Of a DNA stretch of 64,000 nt, positions 20,449 to 29,329 are shown in pieces (position 1 is the stretch's first letter; every line of letters starts with the position of its first letter). The notes beneath the pieces were generated by a model. The model was not told where the DNA came from, searched no databases, and saw nothing but the letters and a program-made list of their open reading frames with translations. The DNA is taken from contig JAAVLQ010000001.1 of assembly GCA_012103075.1 (NCBI GenBank), positions 1,922,001 through 1,986,000 of the forward strand, in the 5' to 3' direction. The translations under genes were made by a program, and so were the position numbers. Source of the DNA: Brucella cytisi. GTDB lineage: Bacteria > Pseudomonadota > Alphaproteobacteria > Rhizobiales > Rhizobiaceae.

Positions 20449-21424
20449 ATGCCTACAGTAGCTCCGCTCGACCTTGAAGGTCATTGTCTTTATGCGCGCT
20501 TTGTCGGCGGCATTCCCTTCTTCGCAATGGCCGATGGCTCGATCCATCAGCTCAACAACGGCAGCAAGACATCGGCAGCCCATGACGGACTGTTGAGCGC
20601 GACCGTTTCCGTTGACGGAAAGTCGCTCATCACCGGCGGCGAAGACGGTCGCGTGTGCCGTACCGACGCCGATGGGACGGTAACTGAACTTGCGAAGATC
20701 CCGCGCAAATGGATGACCGCCGTGGCAGCAGGCCCCGGCGGAACTGTCGGTTTTGCATCGGGTCGCACCGCCCGGGTGCGCACGTCTGACGGCAAGGTGC
20801 AGGAATTTGCGCAGGAACGCAGCGTCGAAGGCATTGCCTTTGCGCCGAAGGGCCAGCGGCTGGCGATTGCCCGCTATAATGGTGCAACCCTGATCTGGAC
20901 CGGAACGGCGGCGAAGCCTGTTGAACTGGAATGGAAAGGCGCACATATCGGCGCAATCTTTTCACCCGATGGTCGCTTCCTCATCACCTCGATGCAGGAA
21001 AATGCCCTGCATGGCTGGCGTCTCGAAGATACGAAGCACATGCGCATGACCGGCTATCCGGCCAAGGTGAAAGACTGGTCGTGGAGCGCCAAGGCCAAGT
21101 GGCTGGCCACCTCCGGCGCCCCGGCAGCAATCGTCTGGCCTTTTGCGGGCAAGGACGGCCCGATGGGCAAGGCTCCTCTGGAACTCGGTCTTCGTGGCGA
21201 TAGCATGGTGACATCCGTTGCCTGCCATCCGGTCGAGGACATTGCAGCCATCGGCTATAATGACGGCATGATCCCGGGTTGCTCGTTTCGCCGACAGCAA
21301 GGAAGTTCTGCTGCGCCGCCCCGGCAAGGGCGCAATCACCAGCATGGGCTGGGATGAACAGGGCCAACGCCTCGTCTTCGGCTCCGAGGCCGGGGATTGC
21401 GGTGTGGTTTCGATAGCGGATTAG
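20449..21424 (+). CDS. WD40 repeat protein linked to the zinc GTPase (frame interrupted)
   Basis: Beta-propeller protein of about 325 residues with WD40-like blades such as GGEDGRVCRTDADGTV, FAPKGQRLAIARYNGATL and FSPDGRFLITSMQENALHGW. One extra base near 21274 breaks the frame; removing it joins YNDGMI to RVARFADSKEVLLRR and ends GDCGVVSIAD at 21424. It follows the COG0523 gene by about 120 bases on the same strand, and I recall this pairing from other Rhizobiales. A shared zinc response is inferred. The TAG stop lies on the edge of a palindromic repeat. Confidence 0.85.
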
Positions 21425-21462
21425 AGCGCCGATCTGATTCAATCAGATCGAAACGCACTCTA
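21422..21462. repeat. C-type palindrome supplying the WD40 stop codon
   Basis: TA|GAGCGCCGATCTGATT..AATCAGATCGAAACGCACTC|TA. The first TAG is the stop of the WD40 gene. Confidence 0.8.
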
Positions 21463-21488
21463 ATTCCTGAACAGAAGCCGCAGGTCGC

Positions 21489-21517
21489 GGGGAAACAGTC
21501 CAATGGACTGATTCCCC
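21489..21517. repeat. D-type palindrome
   Basis: GGGGAAACAGTCCA / TGGACTGATTCCCC around a single A, one mismatch. The core CAGTCCA..TGGACTG recurs at 28877-28899. Confidence 0.75.
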
Positions 21518-21551
21518 GATTCATCTACACAAGCAGACTGCTTGCAGATCC

Positions 21552-21945
21552 TCAGACCTGACCGTTTCGTTTGGCGCGAGCCATACCGAAAAAGACCCGA
21601 AATCACCAGCGCAACACCGACGCCCATCACCCCATAACCCAATGCATTCGACGTTATGTCGGTCTGATTGGCAGAGGCAATGGCTGCGGCAGCTTCCGAC
21701 GCGCCAGAGCCGCCAGCCCCGGCCTCCATCATCGCGACCATGCCGGGCTCGTTGCATTTCGGCAGCAACGACGATTTGGCATCGGCATTGTCACCATAAA
21801 TATTCTGGATGATTTGTTCGCAGCGCTGTTGATCCGCGCTGGAAACAGACGAACCACTGGCTTGGTAATAAAACCCGCCTGCCACAAGAGCCGCACCAAT
21901 TACGGCCATCAGGACAGAAGAACCTTTAGCACTTCTTAGAATCAT
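21552..21945 (-). CDS. Small two-helix membrane protein, hypothetical (3' frame break)
   Basis: I do not recognise the family. The N-terminus is a helix (VLMAVIGAALVAGGFYY), the middle is a soluble Cys-containing segment (QQRCEQIIQNIYGD, LLPKCNEPGM) then Ala/Ser-rich, and a second helix is GYGVMGVGVALVISGLF. The two cysteines could form a periplasmic disulfide. The written frame continues to 21460 through repeat DNA. Removing one T from the run near 21590 gives GMARAKRNGQV and a stop at 21552, a more natural end. Confidence 0.6.
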
Positions 21946-21959
21946 ACGATTTCCTTATT

Positions 21960-23007
21960 TAGAGCGTTTCCGTTTTTCTCTGAATCGAATGCGCTTCCCA
22001 AATCAGTTTTGTTCTGATTCACTGATGCTGGCTGGATGGAGGCCAGCGTTGGATGACCGCACCGATATCGAATGATCTTCGAGAGCGCGTTATTGCCGCC
22101 GTGCTGAGTGGCGAAAGCGTTCGTTCAGTGGCGACGCGGTTTGAAATTGCCGCATCTTCAGTCGTAAAATGGTCCCAGCGCCATCGTGCGACCGGATCGG
22201 TTCATCCCGGCAAGATGGGCGGCCACCGCAAGCGGATACTCGAACCGCATCGTGATATCATTGTGCAACGGCTCGCCGAGAACCCACACCTGACACTCCA
22301 TGGCCTGAAGGCGGCGTTGACCGAGCGGGGTATTTCCGTCTCGCACAATACGATCTGGGAATTCATTCGCAGTGAAGGGCTGCTTCAAAAAAAAAACACT
22401 ATTCGCCCTTGAGCAAGCTCGTGCCGACGTCGCTCGCAAAAGACAGCGCTGGAAGACCCTGCAAAATCACCTTGATCCCGAACGGCTGGTCTTCATTGAT
22501 GAGACCGGATCAAGACCAACATGTCGCCGATCAGAGGCTGGGGTCCAAAAGGCAAGCGACTGCGGGCATTTGCACCGCATGGCCACTGGCGCACGCTGAC
22601 ATTCCCGGGCGCTTTGAGAAACGATCAGCTTACAGCACCCTGTGTCTTCGACGGACCGATGAACGGCCAGTGTTTCCGCGCCTATGTCGAGCAGCAGTTG
22701 GTCCCGGTGCTCGCCGGGCGACATTGTCGTCATGGACAATCTCGGCAGCCATAAGTCGGCAACCATCCGTCAATTGATCAAAGCCGCCGGTGCGCGCCTC
22801 TGGTTCCTGCCACCCTATTCGCCGGACCTCAATCCGATCGAACAAGCCTTTTCCAAGATCAAGCATTGGATGAGAAATGCACAAAAGCGCACCATCGAAG
22901 ACACATGGCGTCATATCGGCAGGCTGGTCGAAACCATCCAGCCCGCCGAATGCCAAAACTATTTGGAAAACGCCGGATATGGTTCCGTTAAAAGGTGAAA
23001 CGCTCTA
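21960..23007. mobile_element. IS630-family insertion sequence
   Basis: Element of about 1,044 bases (21962-23005) with ends GAGCGTTTC...GAAACGCTC flanked by a TA on each side (21960-21961 and 23006-23007), the TA duplication expected of IS630/Tc1-mariner transposition. It carries one transposase gene in several frames. It sits in an intergenic region and does not visibly disrupt a gene. Confidence 0.88.
22053..22998 (+). pseudogene. IS630 family transposase, split over frames
   Basis: The N-terminal helix-turn-helix half (SGESVRSVATRFEIAASSVV, then LTERGISVSHNTIWEFIR) is followed by the DDE nuclease half with [16 protein letters not shown] and [13 protein letters not shown], so all three acidic residues are present. 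The frame changes near 22395, in a run of ten A, and again near 22505 and 22715. The A-run is where many IS630 elements use programmed frameshifting between orfA and orfB; the other two breaks look like errors or decay. A rejoined product would be about 315 residues. Confidence 0.88.
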
Positions 23008-23107
23008 AATCTAGAGTTGCTAATAGACCATACCAACACCGGACCAACAATCGTAATCGATCTTCAGCGGTTTTATCCTGTTCATGCAGGAGGAAGAGAA
23101 TTTCAGT

Positions 23108-23740
23108 ATGCTTTCACGTCGTTCTATTGTCCTCGGCGGAGTATCGGCAGTCTTCTCGACAAATCTGCTCGTTGAAAAGACTTTCGCAACCGCCCCTGCG
23201 GCTGAGGTCGAACCGTGGGCGCAAAAGCTGATTGCGGCAGCGGAAAGCCGGTGGGAACGACGGCTCACTATGACCCCCCTCCTATACGCAGCTGAAATAT
23301 CCCGGCGGGGACGTTCCTCTCGATCGAGGAGTCTGCACCGATGTCATCATCCGCGCCTATCGGGGGGGTTGAATGCGGACCTGCAGGCCTTGGTCCACAA
23401 CGATATGCGGAAAGCTTTCACGCAATATCCGAGAAACTGGGGCCTGAAGCGCCCCGACCCGAATATCGACCACCGTCGCGTGCCGAACCTTGCCGTATTT
23501 TTCAACAGGAGCAAAGCGGCCTTACCGGTTACAAAAGTTGCTGAGGATTATCGTCCCGGCGATCTCGTCGCGCAGATGCTTCCGGGAAACCTGCCGCATA
23601 TAGCCATCGTTACACAGCGCTATAATGCCGAGGGCACACGTCTGTTGGTTGTTCACAATATTGGTGCGGGAACCCGGATTGAAGACCGGCTGTTTGAGTT
23701 TCCCATTACCGGTCACTTTCGCTACCGCGCAGATGCATGA
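23108..23740 (+). CDS. DUF1287 domain exported protein (frame interrupted)
   Basis: N-terminal secretion signal (MLSRRSIVLGGVSAVFST, twin-arginine-like RR). The body matches DUF1287, a family of unknown function related to papain-like/NlpC folds: YTQLKYPGGDVPLDRG, GVCTDVIIRAYR, LVHNDMRKAFTQYP, then GDLVAQMLPGNLPHIAIV and a terminal HNIGAGT. The central part is in another frame; compensating indels lie near 23260, in a C-run at 23274-23279 and in a G-run near 23362. Reconstructed length is about 210 residues. It lies just downstream of the IS630 element. Confidence 0.8.
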   Translation: MLSRRSIVLGGVSAVFSTNLLVEKTFATAPAAEVEPWAQKLIAAAESRWERRLTMTPLLYAAEISRRGRSSRSRSLHRCHHPRLSGGLNADLQALVHNDMRKAFTQYPRNWGLKRPDPNIDHRRVPNLAVFFNRSKAALPVTKVAEDYRPGDLVAQMLPGNLPHIAIVTQRYNAEGTRLLVVHNIGAGTRIEDRLFEFPITGHFRYRADA

Positions 23741-23788
23741 TCGCGAAGCCCGATCAGGGAAACTGACCGGGCTTCAATCAGGTCGATA

Positions 23789-24667
23789 TTATTGTCCGCG
23801 TCTTGCAACTGCAGGCGCACCATCTGGTCCGAGCGATGCCACCCATTGAGTGATGGCGGCGATATCCTTTTCACCCAGCATATGATCCGCATCGATGGTG
23901 CGGGCATCGACGCGGGCGCCACCGGAGCGCAGAAGTGCGGAAAGCGCTGGCGCAAACGGTGAGTAGAGCTTGTCCTCTTCGCCTGTGATGGTCAGAACGC
24001 GCGCTTTGCTCAGATTGGCGACAGGGGCGTTATCCAGAACCGGCATCGAGCGCATCAGAATGGCGCGCTTCACCAGATCGGGGTGCAGCATCATGGTTGC
24101 AGCCAGAAGATTGGCGCCGTTCGAATAGCCCACGAAAGTTGCGTGGGTGAGGTCGAGGTCCTTGTCATCGGCCAGACGCGTCAAAAAGGTCACGAATGCA
24201 TTGGCTTCGAGCTTCACGTCCTTCTGGTCGAACTTGACCGGCGAGATGCGCTTGTACCAGCGTGTACCGCCATCTTGCATCACGCGACCGCGAATGCCGA
24301 GCAGTGTGGCGCGCGGCCAGATCTTGGAAGCCAGCGGCACAAGGCTGGTTTCATTACCGCCCGAACCGTGCAGCAGGATCACCAGTTCATTCGAAGCATT
24401 TTCCGGTTTGTAGAAGCGATGAATGAACTGCTTGCTGCGCGAAAAATTCTGTTCCGGGGTCGTTTCCGTATCCATCTTCTTCTCGCGCATTGTCACGCCT
24501 TCACCCAGCTTGGGAGCGCCCTGCTCTTCTTTCATCGATGCAGCAATAGCGCTCAGAACCTTGCCCTGACCGTTCGTCGAAACGGGCTGTCCTTCGGCTA
24601 GAGCCGAGCCGGCCGCCACCGTGAATGCAGCTGCCGCCAAAGCGGCAATAAACATCTTCTTTACCAT
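23789..24667 (-). CDS. Exported alpha/beta hydrolase (carboxylesterase/phospholipase type)
   Basis: Intact 292-residue serine hydrolase with a Sec signal peptide (FIAALAAAAFTVAAGSALA). The oxyanion region is VILLHGSGGNET and the nucleophile Ser is in FVGYSNGANLLAA. A late Asp in TGEEDKLYSPF and the His in DADHMLGEKD complete a plausible triad. It belongs with the YpfH/phospholipase-carboxylesterase group. Periplasmic; substrate unknown. Divergent from msrPQ. Confidence 0.85.
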   Translation of the reverse strand: MVKKMFIAALAAAAFTVAAGSALAEGQPVSTNGQGKVLSAIAASMKEEQGAPKLGEGVTMREKKMDTETTPEQNFSRSKQFIHRFYKPENASNELVILLHGSGGNETSLVPLASKIWPRATLLGIRGRVMQDGGTRWYKRISPVKFDQKDVKLEANAFVTFLTRLADDKDLDLTHATFVGYSNGANLLAATMMLHPDLVKRAILMRSMPVLDNAPVANLSKARVLTITGEEDKLYSPFAPALSALLRSGGARVDARTIDADHMLGEKDIAAITQWVASLGPDGAPAVARRGQ

Positions 24668-25022
24668 GATCTCAATATAGCCAATGAGACGTTAACGAAG
24701 GTTTGAAGGCAGCTCTTCCCGGGTGCGTCCCCACCCCTGCCGGCGATAATCACATGACCCGACACATCTCTCCGAAATCGCCCATGCTTTTGCAGGAAGC
24801 GCTTTCAGGATGCGCTAATGTAATGCCGTTAACAGCAGAGTTTTAGCGAGAATATGGCAGAATGCACGAAAAGTTACATTGTGTTACAATTCTGTTACGC
24901 CTTCACGCGATCTCAACAATGCGTGAACAACATCGTGTTCGCAAATTATCCATGCTTTTGACGCCTTTACGTGGGATCGTATCTGCAACAGCAGGCCAAT
25001 CGTTTTGGAAGTGGGAGAGACT
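24668..25022. other. Divergent promoter region of the esterase and msrPQ
   Basis: About 355 bases without a gene. It contains the three GTTAC direct repeats described separately. No terminator or palindromic repeat seen. Confidence 0.45.
24873..24898 (+). promoter_or_regulatory. Three GTTAC direct repeats upstream of msrP
   Basis: GTTAC occurs at 24873, 24883 and 24894, i.e. one helical turn apart (10 and 11 bases). This is the layout of OmpR/PhoB-type response-regulator sites, about 125 bases before msrP. The cognate regulator is not identified. Confidence 0.45.
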
Positions 25023-25981
25023 ATGAGCAACTTCAAACCCGGGCGTTTTTCATCCGCCCGTCTCACTTATGATACGGTGACGCCCAAGAGCCTCTATCTG
25101 AACCGTCGCAACTTCATGGTCGGCGCGGGTGCGCTGGCCGCGGCTGGTGTTGCACCAACCGCCTTCGCCGAACCGCTCAAGGCGAAGGCTTCCGCCTATA
25201 AAGTCGATGAAAAGCTGACACCGCAGGATGCTGTCACGACCTACAATAATTTCTATGAATTCGGCACCGACAAGAGCGACCCTTCTGCCAATTCCGGCAG
25301 CTACAAGCCGCTGCCCCGGAAGCTGACCGTCGATGGCCTCGTGAAACAGCCGAAGGAATTCGACATTCAGGAACTGATTGCCGGGATGCCGCTTGAAGAA
25401 CGCATCTATCGGATGCGCTGCGTCGAAGCATGGTCGATGGTCATTCCGTGGATCGGGTTTCCGCTCGCAAGCCTTCTGTCGCAGGTGGAGCCGCTTGGTT
25501 CCGCCAAATACATCGCCTTTACCGGCGTGGTGCGACCAGAAGAAATGCCGGGCCAGACCGGCCTCTTTCAGGTTCTCGACTGGCCCTATATCGAAGGCCT
25601 GCGTCTCGACGAAGCCAATCATCCGCTGACGATCCTTTCGGTCGGCCTTTACGGCGAGACATTGCCCATCGCGAACGGCGCGCCGATCCGGCTCGTGGTG
25701 CCCCGGAAATACGGTTTCAAGGGAATCAAGGCGATCACGAAGATCAGCTTTGTCGAAAAGCAGCCACCAACCTCATGGCAGCAGCAGGCCGCCAACGAAT
25801 ATGGCTTCTATGCCAATGTGAATCCGGAGGTCGATCATCCGCGCTGGAGCCGGGCGACCGAGCGGCGTATTGGCGAAGGCGGTTTTTGGGTTCGGGCCGC
25901 CGCCCCACCTTGCCGTTCAACGGTTATGGCGAGGAAGTCGCCTCGCTTTATGCGGGCATGGACCTGAAGGTGAATTACTGA
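25023..25981 (+). CDS. msrP: Protein-methionine-sulfoxide reductase catalytic subunit MsrP (3' frame break)
   Basis: Periplasmic molybdoenzyme (YedY) that repairs oxidised methionines in envelope proteins. The twin-arginine signal is [14 protein letters not shown]. The molybdenum-ligating Cys is in [15 protein letters not shown]. The written frame ends wrongly; one missing T in the run near 25888 restores [20 protein letters not shown] and a stop at 25981, about 319 residues. The start follows GTGGGAGAG. It is one base from msrQ, so the pair is an operon. Confidence 0.95.
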
Positions 25982-25982
25982 C

Positions 25983-26647
25983 ATGGCAGCAGCGGCCCAG
26001 ACAGGCAAAAAAAGAAGACAGCTCGTCCCGGTGAATGGAAGATCTGGCTGCTTTATGCGGTCGGTTTCGTTCCGGCAGTCTGGACGTTCTATCTGGGCGC
26101 AAGCGGCAACCTTGGTGCCGATCCGGTCAAGACTTTCGAACACACGCTTGGCCTGTGGGCTCTGCGCTTTCTCATTCTGACCCTCATGGTAACGCCGATC
26201 CGCGACCTGACAGGCATGGCTTTTCTGCGCTACCGTCGGACGCTCGGCCTGCTCGCCTTCTATTATGCGCTGATGCACTTCGCCACCTATATGGTGCTGG
26301 ATCAGGGCCTGAACATTTCCGCCATCGTCACCGATATCCTGCGACGGCCTTTCATCACCATCGGCATGATCAGTCTGGTCCTGCTGGTGCCGCTGGCGCT
26401 GACCTCCAACAACTGGTCGATCCGCAAGCTCGGCCGCCGCTGGAACAGCCTGCACAAGCTGGTCTATGTCGCAATCGGTGGGGGCGCGATCCATTTCATC
26501 ATGTCGGTGAAAAGCTGGCCCGCCGAACCGGTCATCTATGCCGGGATCGTCAGCGCACTGCTTCTATGGCGTCTGGTGCGTCCGCACGCCCGCAACCGCA
26601 AGCCTGTTTCCCGCCCGCGCGGCGAAGCAATGGCAGTAAAGAAATAA
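25983..26647 (+). CDS. msrQ: Heme-binding membrane subunit MsrQ (5' frame break)
   Basis: Six-helix b-type cytochrome that passes quinol electrons to MsrP. Helices include WLLYAVGFVPAVWTFYLGA, FLILTLMVTPIRDL, GLLAFYYALMHFATYMV and VYVAIGGGAIHFIMSV; the helix histidines are candidates for heme ligation. The first seven residues are in a different frame because of one missing A in the A-run near 26012. Reconstructed length is about 221 residues. Directly follows msrP. Confidence 0.94.
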
Positions 26648-26811
26648 GCCCTGATACACCAATAACTTTCTACGGTTTCTAATGTAGAAACTTAAATTTA
26701 CTATTCTAACCGTTACCCCATGACATAGGGATGCAAATTATGTCAGTATCCCGCCGATTTCCGCACACAGAATAATTCCCCGCAGCGGCAACCGACGAAT
26801 ACGGAATGCAT

Positions 26812-27809
26812 ATGTCATCTCTCCTGAAATCGGCTCCCGTCCGCATCGCAGGCAAGTTCGTCTTCATTTTATTCGTCCTTATCTTTTGCGATATGGGCCA
26901 GCTTTGCCATGTGGTTCCAGTTGCCCTTCGGCGATGCCATGCGCGGATCGATCATCGCCGTCTGGCTTCTGATCACTCTGGGCGTGATTGCAGGCGAAAG
27001 ACATTACAGCTGCTGGCGCAGGCGACTGGTCTTCTGCCTTCTGGCGCTGGTGATGCTGGGGGCATGGTCCACAGTCCGCCCATCCCTCAACCGCATATGG
27101 GTGCCCGACGTCGCCCGCACGGTGACGGGAAAAATCAATGGCGACATCGTCACCCTTTCCAATGTCCGCGATTTCACCCGGCGAACGACAGAAGATTTTA
27201 CGCCCAACTGGAAAGAGGAAACCTACGACCTCAGCAAAATTGCGACGGTGGACGTTTATCTGTCCTATTGGTCGGGCCCGGCAATCGCCCATACGCTTCT
27301 GTCATTCGGCTTCGAGGATGGCCGTCATGTGGTCTTTTCCGGCGAAATCCGCCGCGAACACCATGAAGTCTATTCGCCCATCGCCGGTTTCTTCCGCAAA
27401 TATGAGCTGGCGATGATTGCCGCCGAAGAGCAGGACATCATTTATCTGCGCACCAATGTCCGCAAGGAAAACGTCTATCGCTACCGCGTGAAGCTGCCGC
27501 CGGTGGGCGCGCGCGAACTTTTCCTGTCCTATGTCGAGCTTGGCAAATGAGCTGGCAGAGCAGCCGAAATTCTATAATACGCTGACCGCGAACTGCACCA
27601 CGATCATCTTCCACATGGCGCGGGTGCTGGACCCGACCTTCCCGTTCGACTACCGCATCCTCCTGTCAGGCTACCTGCCCGGTTATCTGTACGATCACGG
27701 CTGGATCGAGAATGGCGGCACGCTGGAGGAAGCGCGCCAACGCGCGTCAATCGACGCAAGAGCGCTCGCGGGTGGACGCGACGGCTTTTCGCAACGTATC
27801 CGCGAATAA
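26812..27809 (+). CDS. DUF4105 domain membrane protein (two frame breaks)
   Basis: N-terminal helices (FVFILFVLIFAIW, IIAVWLLITLGVIAG, VFCLLALVMLGAW) lead into a periplasmic domain of the DUF4105 family, seen as PDVARTVTGKINGDIV, HTLLSFGFEDG, SGEIRREHHEVYSP and the late FYNTLTANCTTIIFHM (conserved Asn-Cys-Thr). Two extra bases, near 26892 and 27535, split it into three frames. Rejoined length is about 332 residues. Function unknown; the conserved Cys/His suggests a papain-like lipoprotein-processing or peptidase fold, which is only an inference. Confidence 0.82.
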
Positions 27810-27859
27810 AAACCCGCCGAAACCGAAGCTTCGACGGGGTTCGCATCGATTTGAAGAAA

Positions 27860-28204
27860 TTACACCGCAGCGGTGATGATGACTTCAACCTTGTAGTCTG
27901 GCGTTGCCAACGCTGCTTCGCCGGTGGCGCGGGCAGGCGTGTGAGCCGGATCGACCCATGCATCCCAGACAGCGTTCATTTCGCCAAAATCCTTCATATC
28001 GGCGAGCCAGATGATGGCCTGAAGGATCTTGGTCTTGTCGGAGCCCACTTCCTTGAGAAGGCGGTCCACCTCGGCCAGAACGGCCTTGGTCTGTTCGGTA
28101 ACGCTGGCGCCCGGATTTCCCACCTGACCGGCGAGATAAACAGTGTTGCCGTGAATTACGGCCCGGCTCATGCGCGGGCCGACTCCAATGCGACGGATGC
28201 TCAT
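27860..28204 (-). CDS. RidA/YjgF family protein
   Basis: Intact 114-residue Rid protein, which hydrolyses reactive enamine/imine intermediates from PLP enzymes. Family signatures are VYLAGQVGNPGASVTEQT, WLADMKDFGEMNAVWD and the C-terminal VEVIITAAV. The residue equivalent to the catalytic Arg lies near HTPARATGEAALA. A strong GAGGAG ribosome-binding site precedes the start. Monocistronic. Confidence 0.9.
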   Translation of the reverse strand: MSIRRIGVGPRMSRAVIHGNTVYLAGQVGNPGASVTEQTKAVLAEVDRLLKEVGSDKTKILQAIIWLADMKDFGEMNAVWDAWVDPAHTPARATGEAALATPDYKVEVIITAAV

Positions 28205-28398
28205 GGTGAACTCCTCTCAATAATGCTCTTCTGCGGGACCAGTCCCGCATGTGAAAATGTTGCGCATCCTTATTAAAGCCCTAGTCTGCTTTGGCAATGC
28301 CAATGCCGGTCCGAATGATGCAATTTCAGTAAAAGAACATTTCCAGCAAAAGTGCGAAGCGGTTTTGCGTGAGGATAATGCGACGAAACAAATACTTG

Positions 28399-28437
28399 GA
28401 GCAGTTCCAGCGACACCGCTCCAACTGGAACCGCTCC
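28399..28437. repeat. Hairpin ahead of the SnoaL-like gene
   Basis: GGAGCAGTTCCAG / CTGGAACCGCTCC arms with a 13-base loop, one mismatch, 17 bases before the start of the next gene. It may be another dispersed repeat or a translation-affecting leader hairpin. Confidence 0.5.
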
Positions 28438-28453
28438 GAAGAGGAGGACAGCC

Positions 28454-28837
28454 ATGTCGGAACCACTCGCCGAGATTTATCGCGACTATATTGCATGCCT
28501 GAACCGGCAGGACTGGGACGACCTCGGACTTTATGTGCACGAGGAGGCCATTCACAATGGCAGACCTTTGGGACTTGGCGGCTATCGCACGATGCTGGAA
28601 CAGGATTTCGAGGCGATTCCCGACCTGCGCTTCAACATAGAATTGCTTGTCAGCGAGCCGCCCTATATTGCCAGCCGGCTTCAGTTCGACTGCACGCCGA
28701 AGGGGCTACTGTTCGGCCTCCCGGTCAACGGCAAACGGGTCCGGTTTGCAGAGAATGTCTTCTATGAATTCGAGAATACGCTCATAAGGAAAGTCTGGTC
28801 AGTCATCGATAAGGCAGCGATTGAAGCACAGCTGTGA
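28454..28837 (+). CDS. SnoaL-like/ester cyclase family protein (NTF2 fold)
   Basis: Intact 127-residue protein with the alpha+beta NTF2-like cone: LAEIYRDYIACLNRQDWDDL, then GGYRTMLEQDFEAIPDLRF and a C-terminal VRFAENVFYEFENTLI. The SnoaL/ester cyclase group contains polyketide cyclases and many uncharacterised proteins, so the role is open. AGGAGG precedes the start. Monocistronic. Confidence 0.82.
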   Translation: MSEPLAEIYRDYIACLNRQDWDDLGLYVHEEAIHNGRPLGLGGYRTMLEQDFEAIPDLRFNIELLVSEPPYIASRLQFDCTPKGLLFGLPVNGKRVRFAENVFYEFENTLIRKVWSVIDKAAIEAQL

Positions 28838-28876
28838 TCATATCAAGCATGTCTTTTCCCATCGTAGCGGGATCAG

Positions 28877-28899
28877 AAATCAGTCCAGTGGACTGATTT
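28877..28899. repeat. D-type palindrome
   Basis: AAATCAGTCCA-G-TGGACTGATTT, a perfect 11-base inverted repeat around one G; second copy of the element at 21489. Confidence 0.8.
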
Positions 28900-28953
28900 A
28901 CCCGCGAAGGCGGCTCCCACTTTTTGGGAGACAAGCTTTAGCGCCCGTCACCA

Positions 28954-28981
28954 TTGACTCTTTGCCCCCCCCCCCCTATAA
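28954..28981 (+). promoter_or_regulatory. Probable promoter of rpmH-rnpA-yidC with poly-C spacer
   Basis: TTGACT (28954-28959), 16 bases, CTATAA (28976-28981). Twelve consecutive C (28965-28976) make up nearly all of the spacer, so spacer length depends on the homopolymer count. Confidence 0.5.
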
Positions 28982-29063
28982 GCCGCGTCACGTTCGCCCG
29001 CGCGGTTTTACGGATGGTTTTGTGCTGTCCGTCGCAAGGGACAAGAACCAGCTCCTGTTCAAT

Positions 29064-29115
29064 AGAGCGTGATCCCGAAAAGTGGAAAACAGTTTTCGGA
29101 CAAGATCGTGTTCAA
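29064..29115. repeat. A-type palindromic repeat upstream of rpmH
   Basis: TA|GAGCGTGATCCCGAAAAGTG..CAGTTTTCGGACAAGATCGTG; arms CCGAAAA/TTTTCGG. It lies in the rpmH leader. Confidence 0.75.
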
Positions 29116-29161
29116 CGGAAAAACAGAATCAAGAAGGGCCGCACACCGCGGTATTAAATAA

Positions 29162-29296
29162 ATGAAGCGCACTTACCAGCCATCCAAGATCGTCCGCAAG
29201 CGTCGTCACGGTTTCCGTGCACGCATGGCAACCACCGGCGGCCGCAAGGTTCTCACCGCTCGCCGTTCGCGCGGCCGTAAGCGGCTTTCCGCTTAT
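29162..29296 (+). CDS. rpmH: 50S ribosomal protein L34 (stop codon lost in this sequence)
   Basis: The 44-residue L34 is complete and typical: [20 protein letters not shown] ... [11 protein letters not shown]. The codon after the final Ala is TAT instead of a stop. Adding one A (TTAATC) restores TAA. Without it the frame runs on into rnpA as a 176-residue fusion, which I regard as an artefact. First gene of rpmH-rnpA-yidC. Confidence 0.93.
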
Positions 29297-29302
29297 CTTT
29301 TC

Positions 29303-29318
29303 CCGCGCTGCAGCGCGG
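29303..29318. repeat. Palindrome between rpmH and rnpA
   Basis: CCGCGCTGCAGCGCGG is a perfect 16-base palindrome just before the rnpA start. A hairpin here could differentially regulate rpmH and rnpA. Confidence 0.5.
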
Positions 29319-29329
29319 TGAATAAAGAA

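Larger units (their letters stand above)
28838..29161. other. rpmH upstream region with repeats
   Basis: About 324 bases holding a D-type palindrome (28877-28899), a probable promoter with a C12 spacer (28954-28981) and an A-type repeat (29064-29115). No gene seen. Confidence 0.55.

Noticed and set aside
28838..29161. Chromosome origin next to rpmH/rnpA
   Set aside because: No dnaA gene or cluster of DnaA boxes is seen; in alphaproteobacteria oriC is usually elsewhere.
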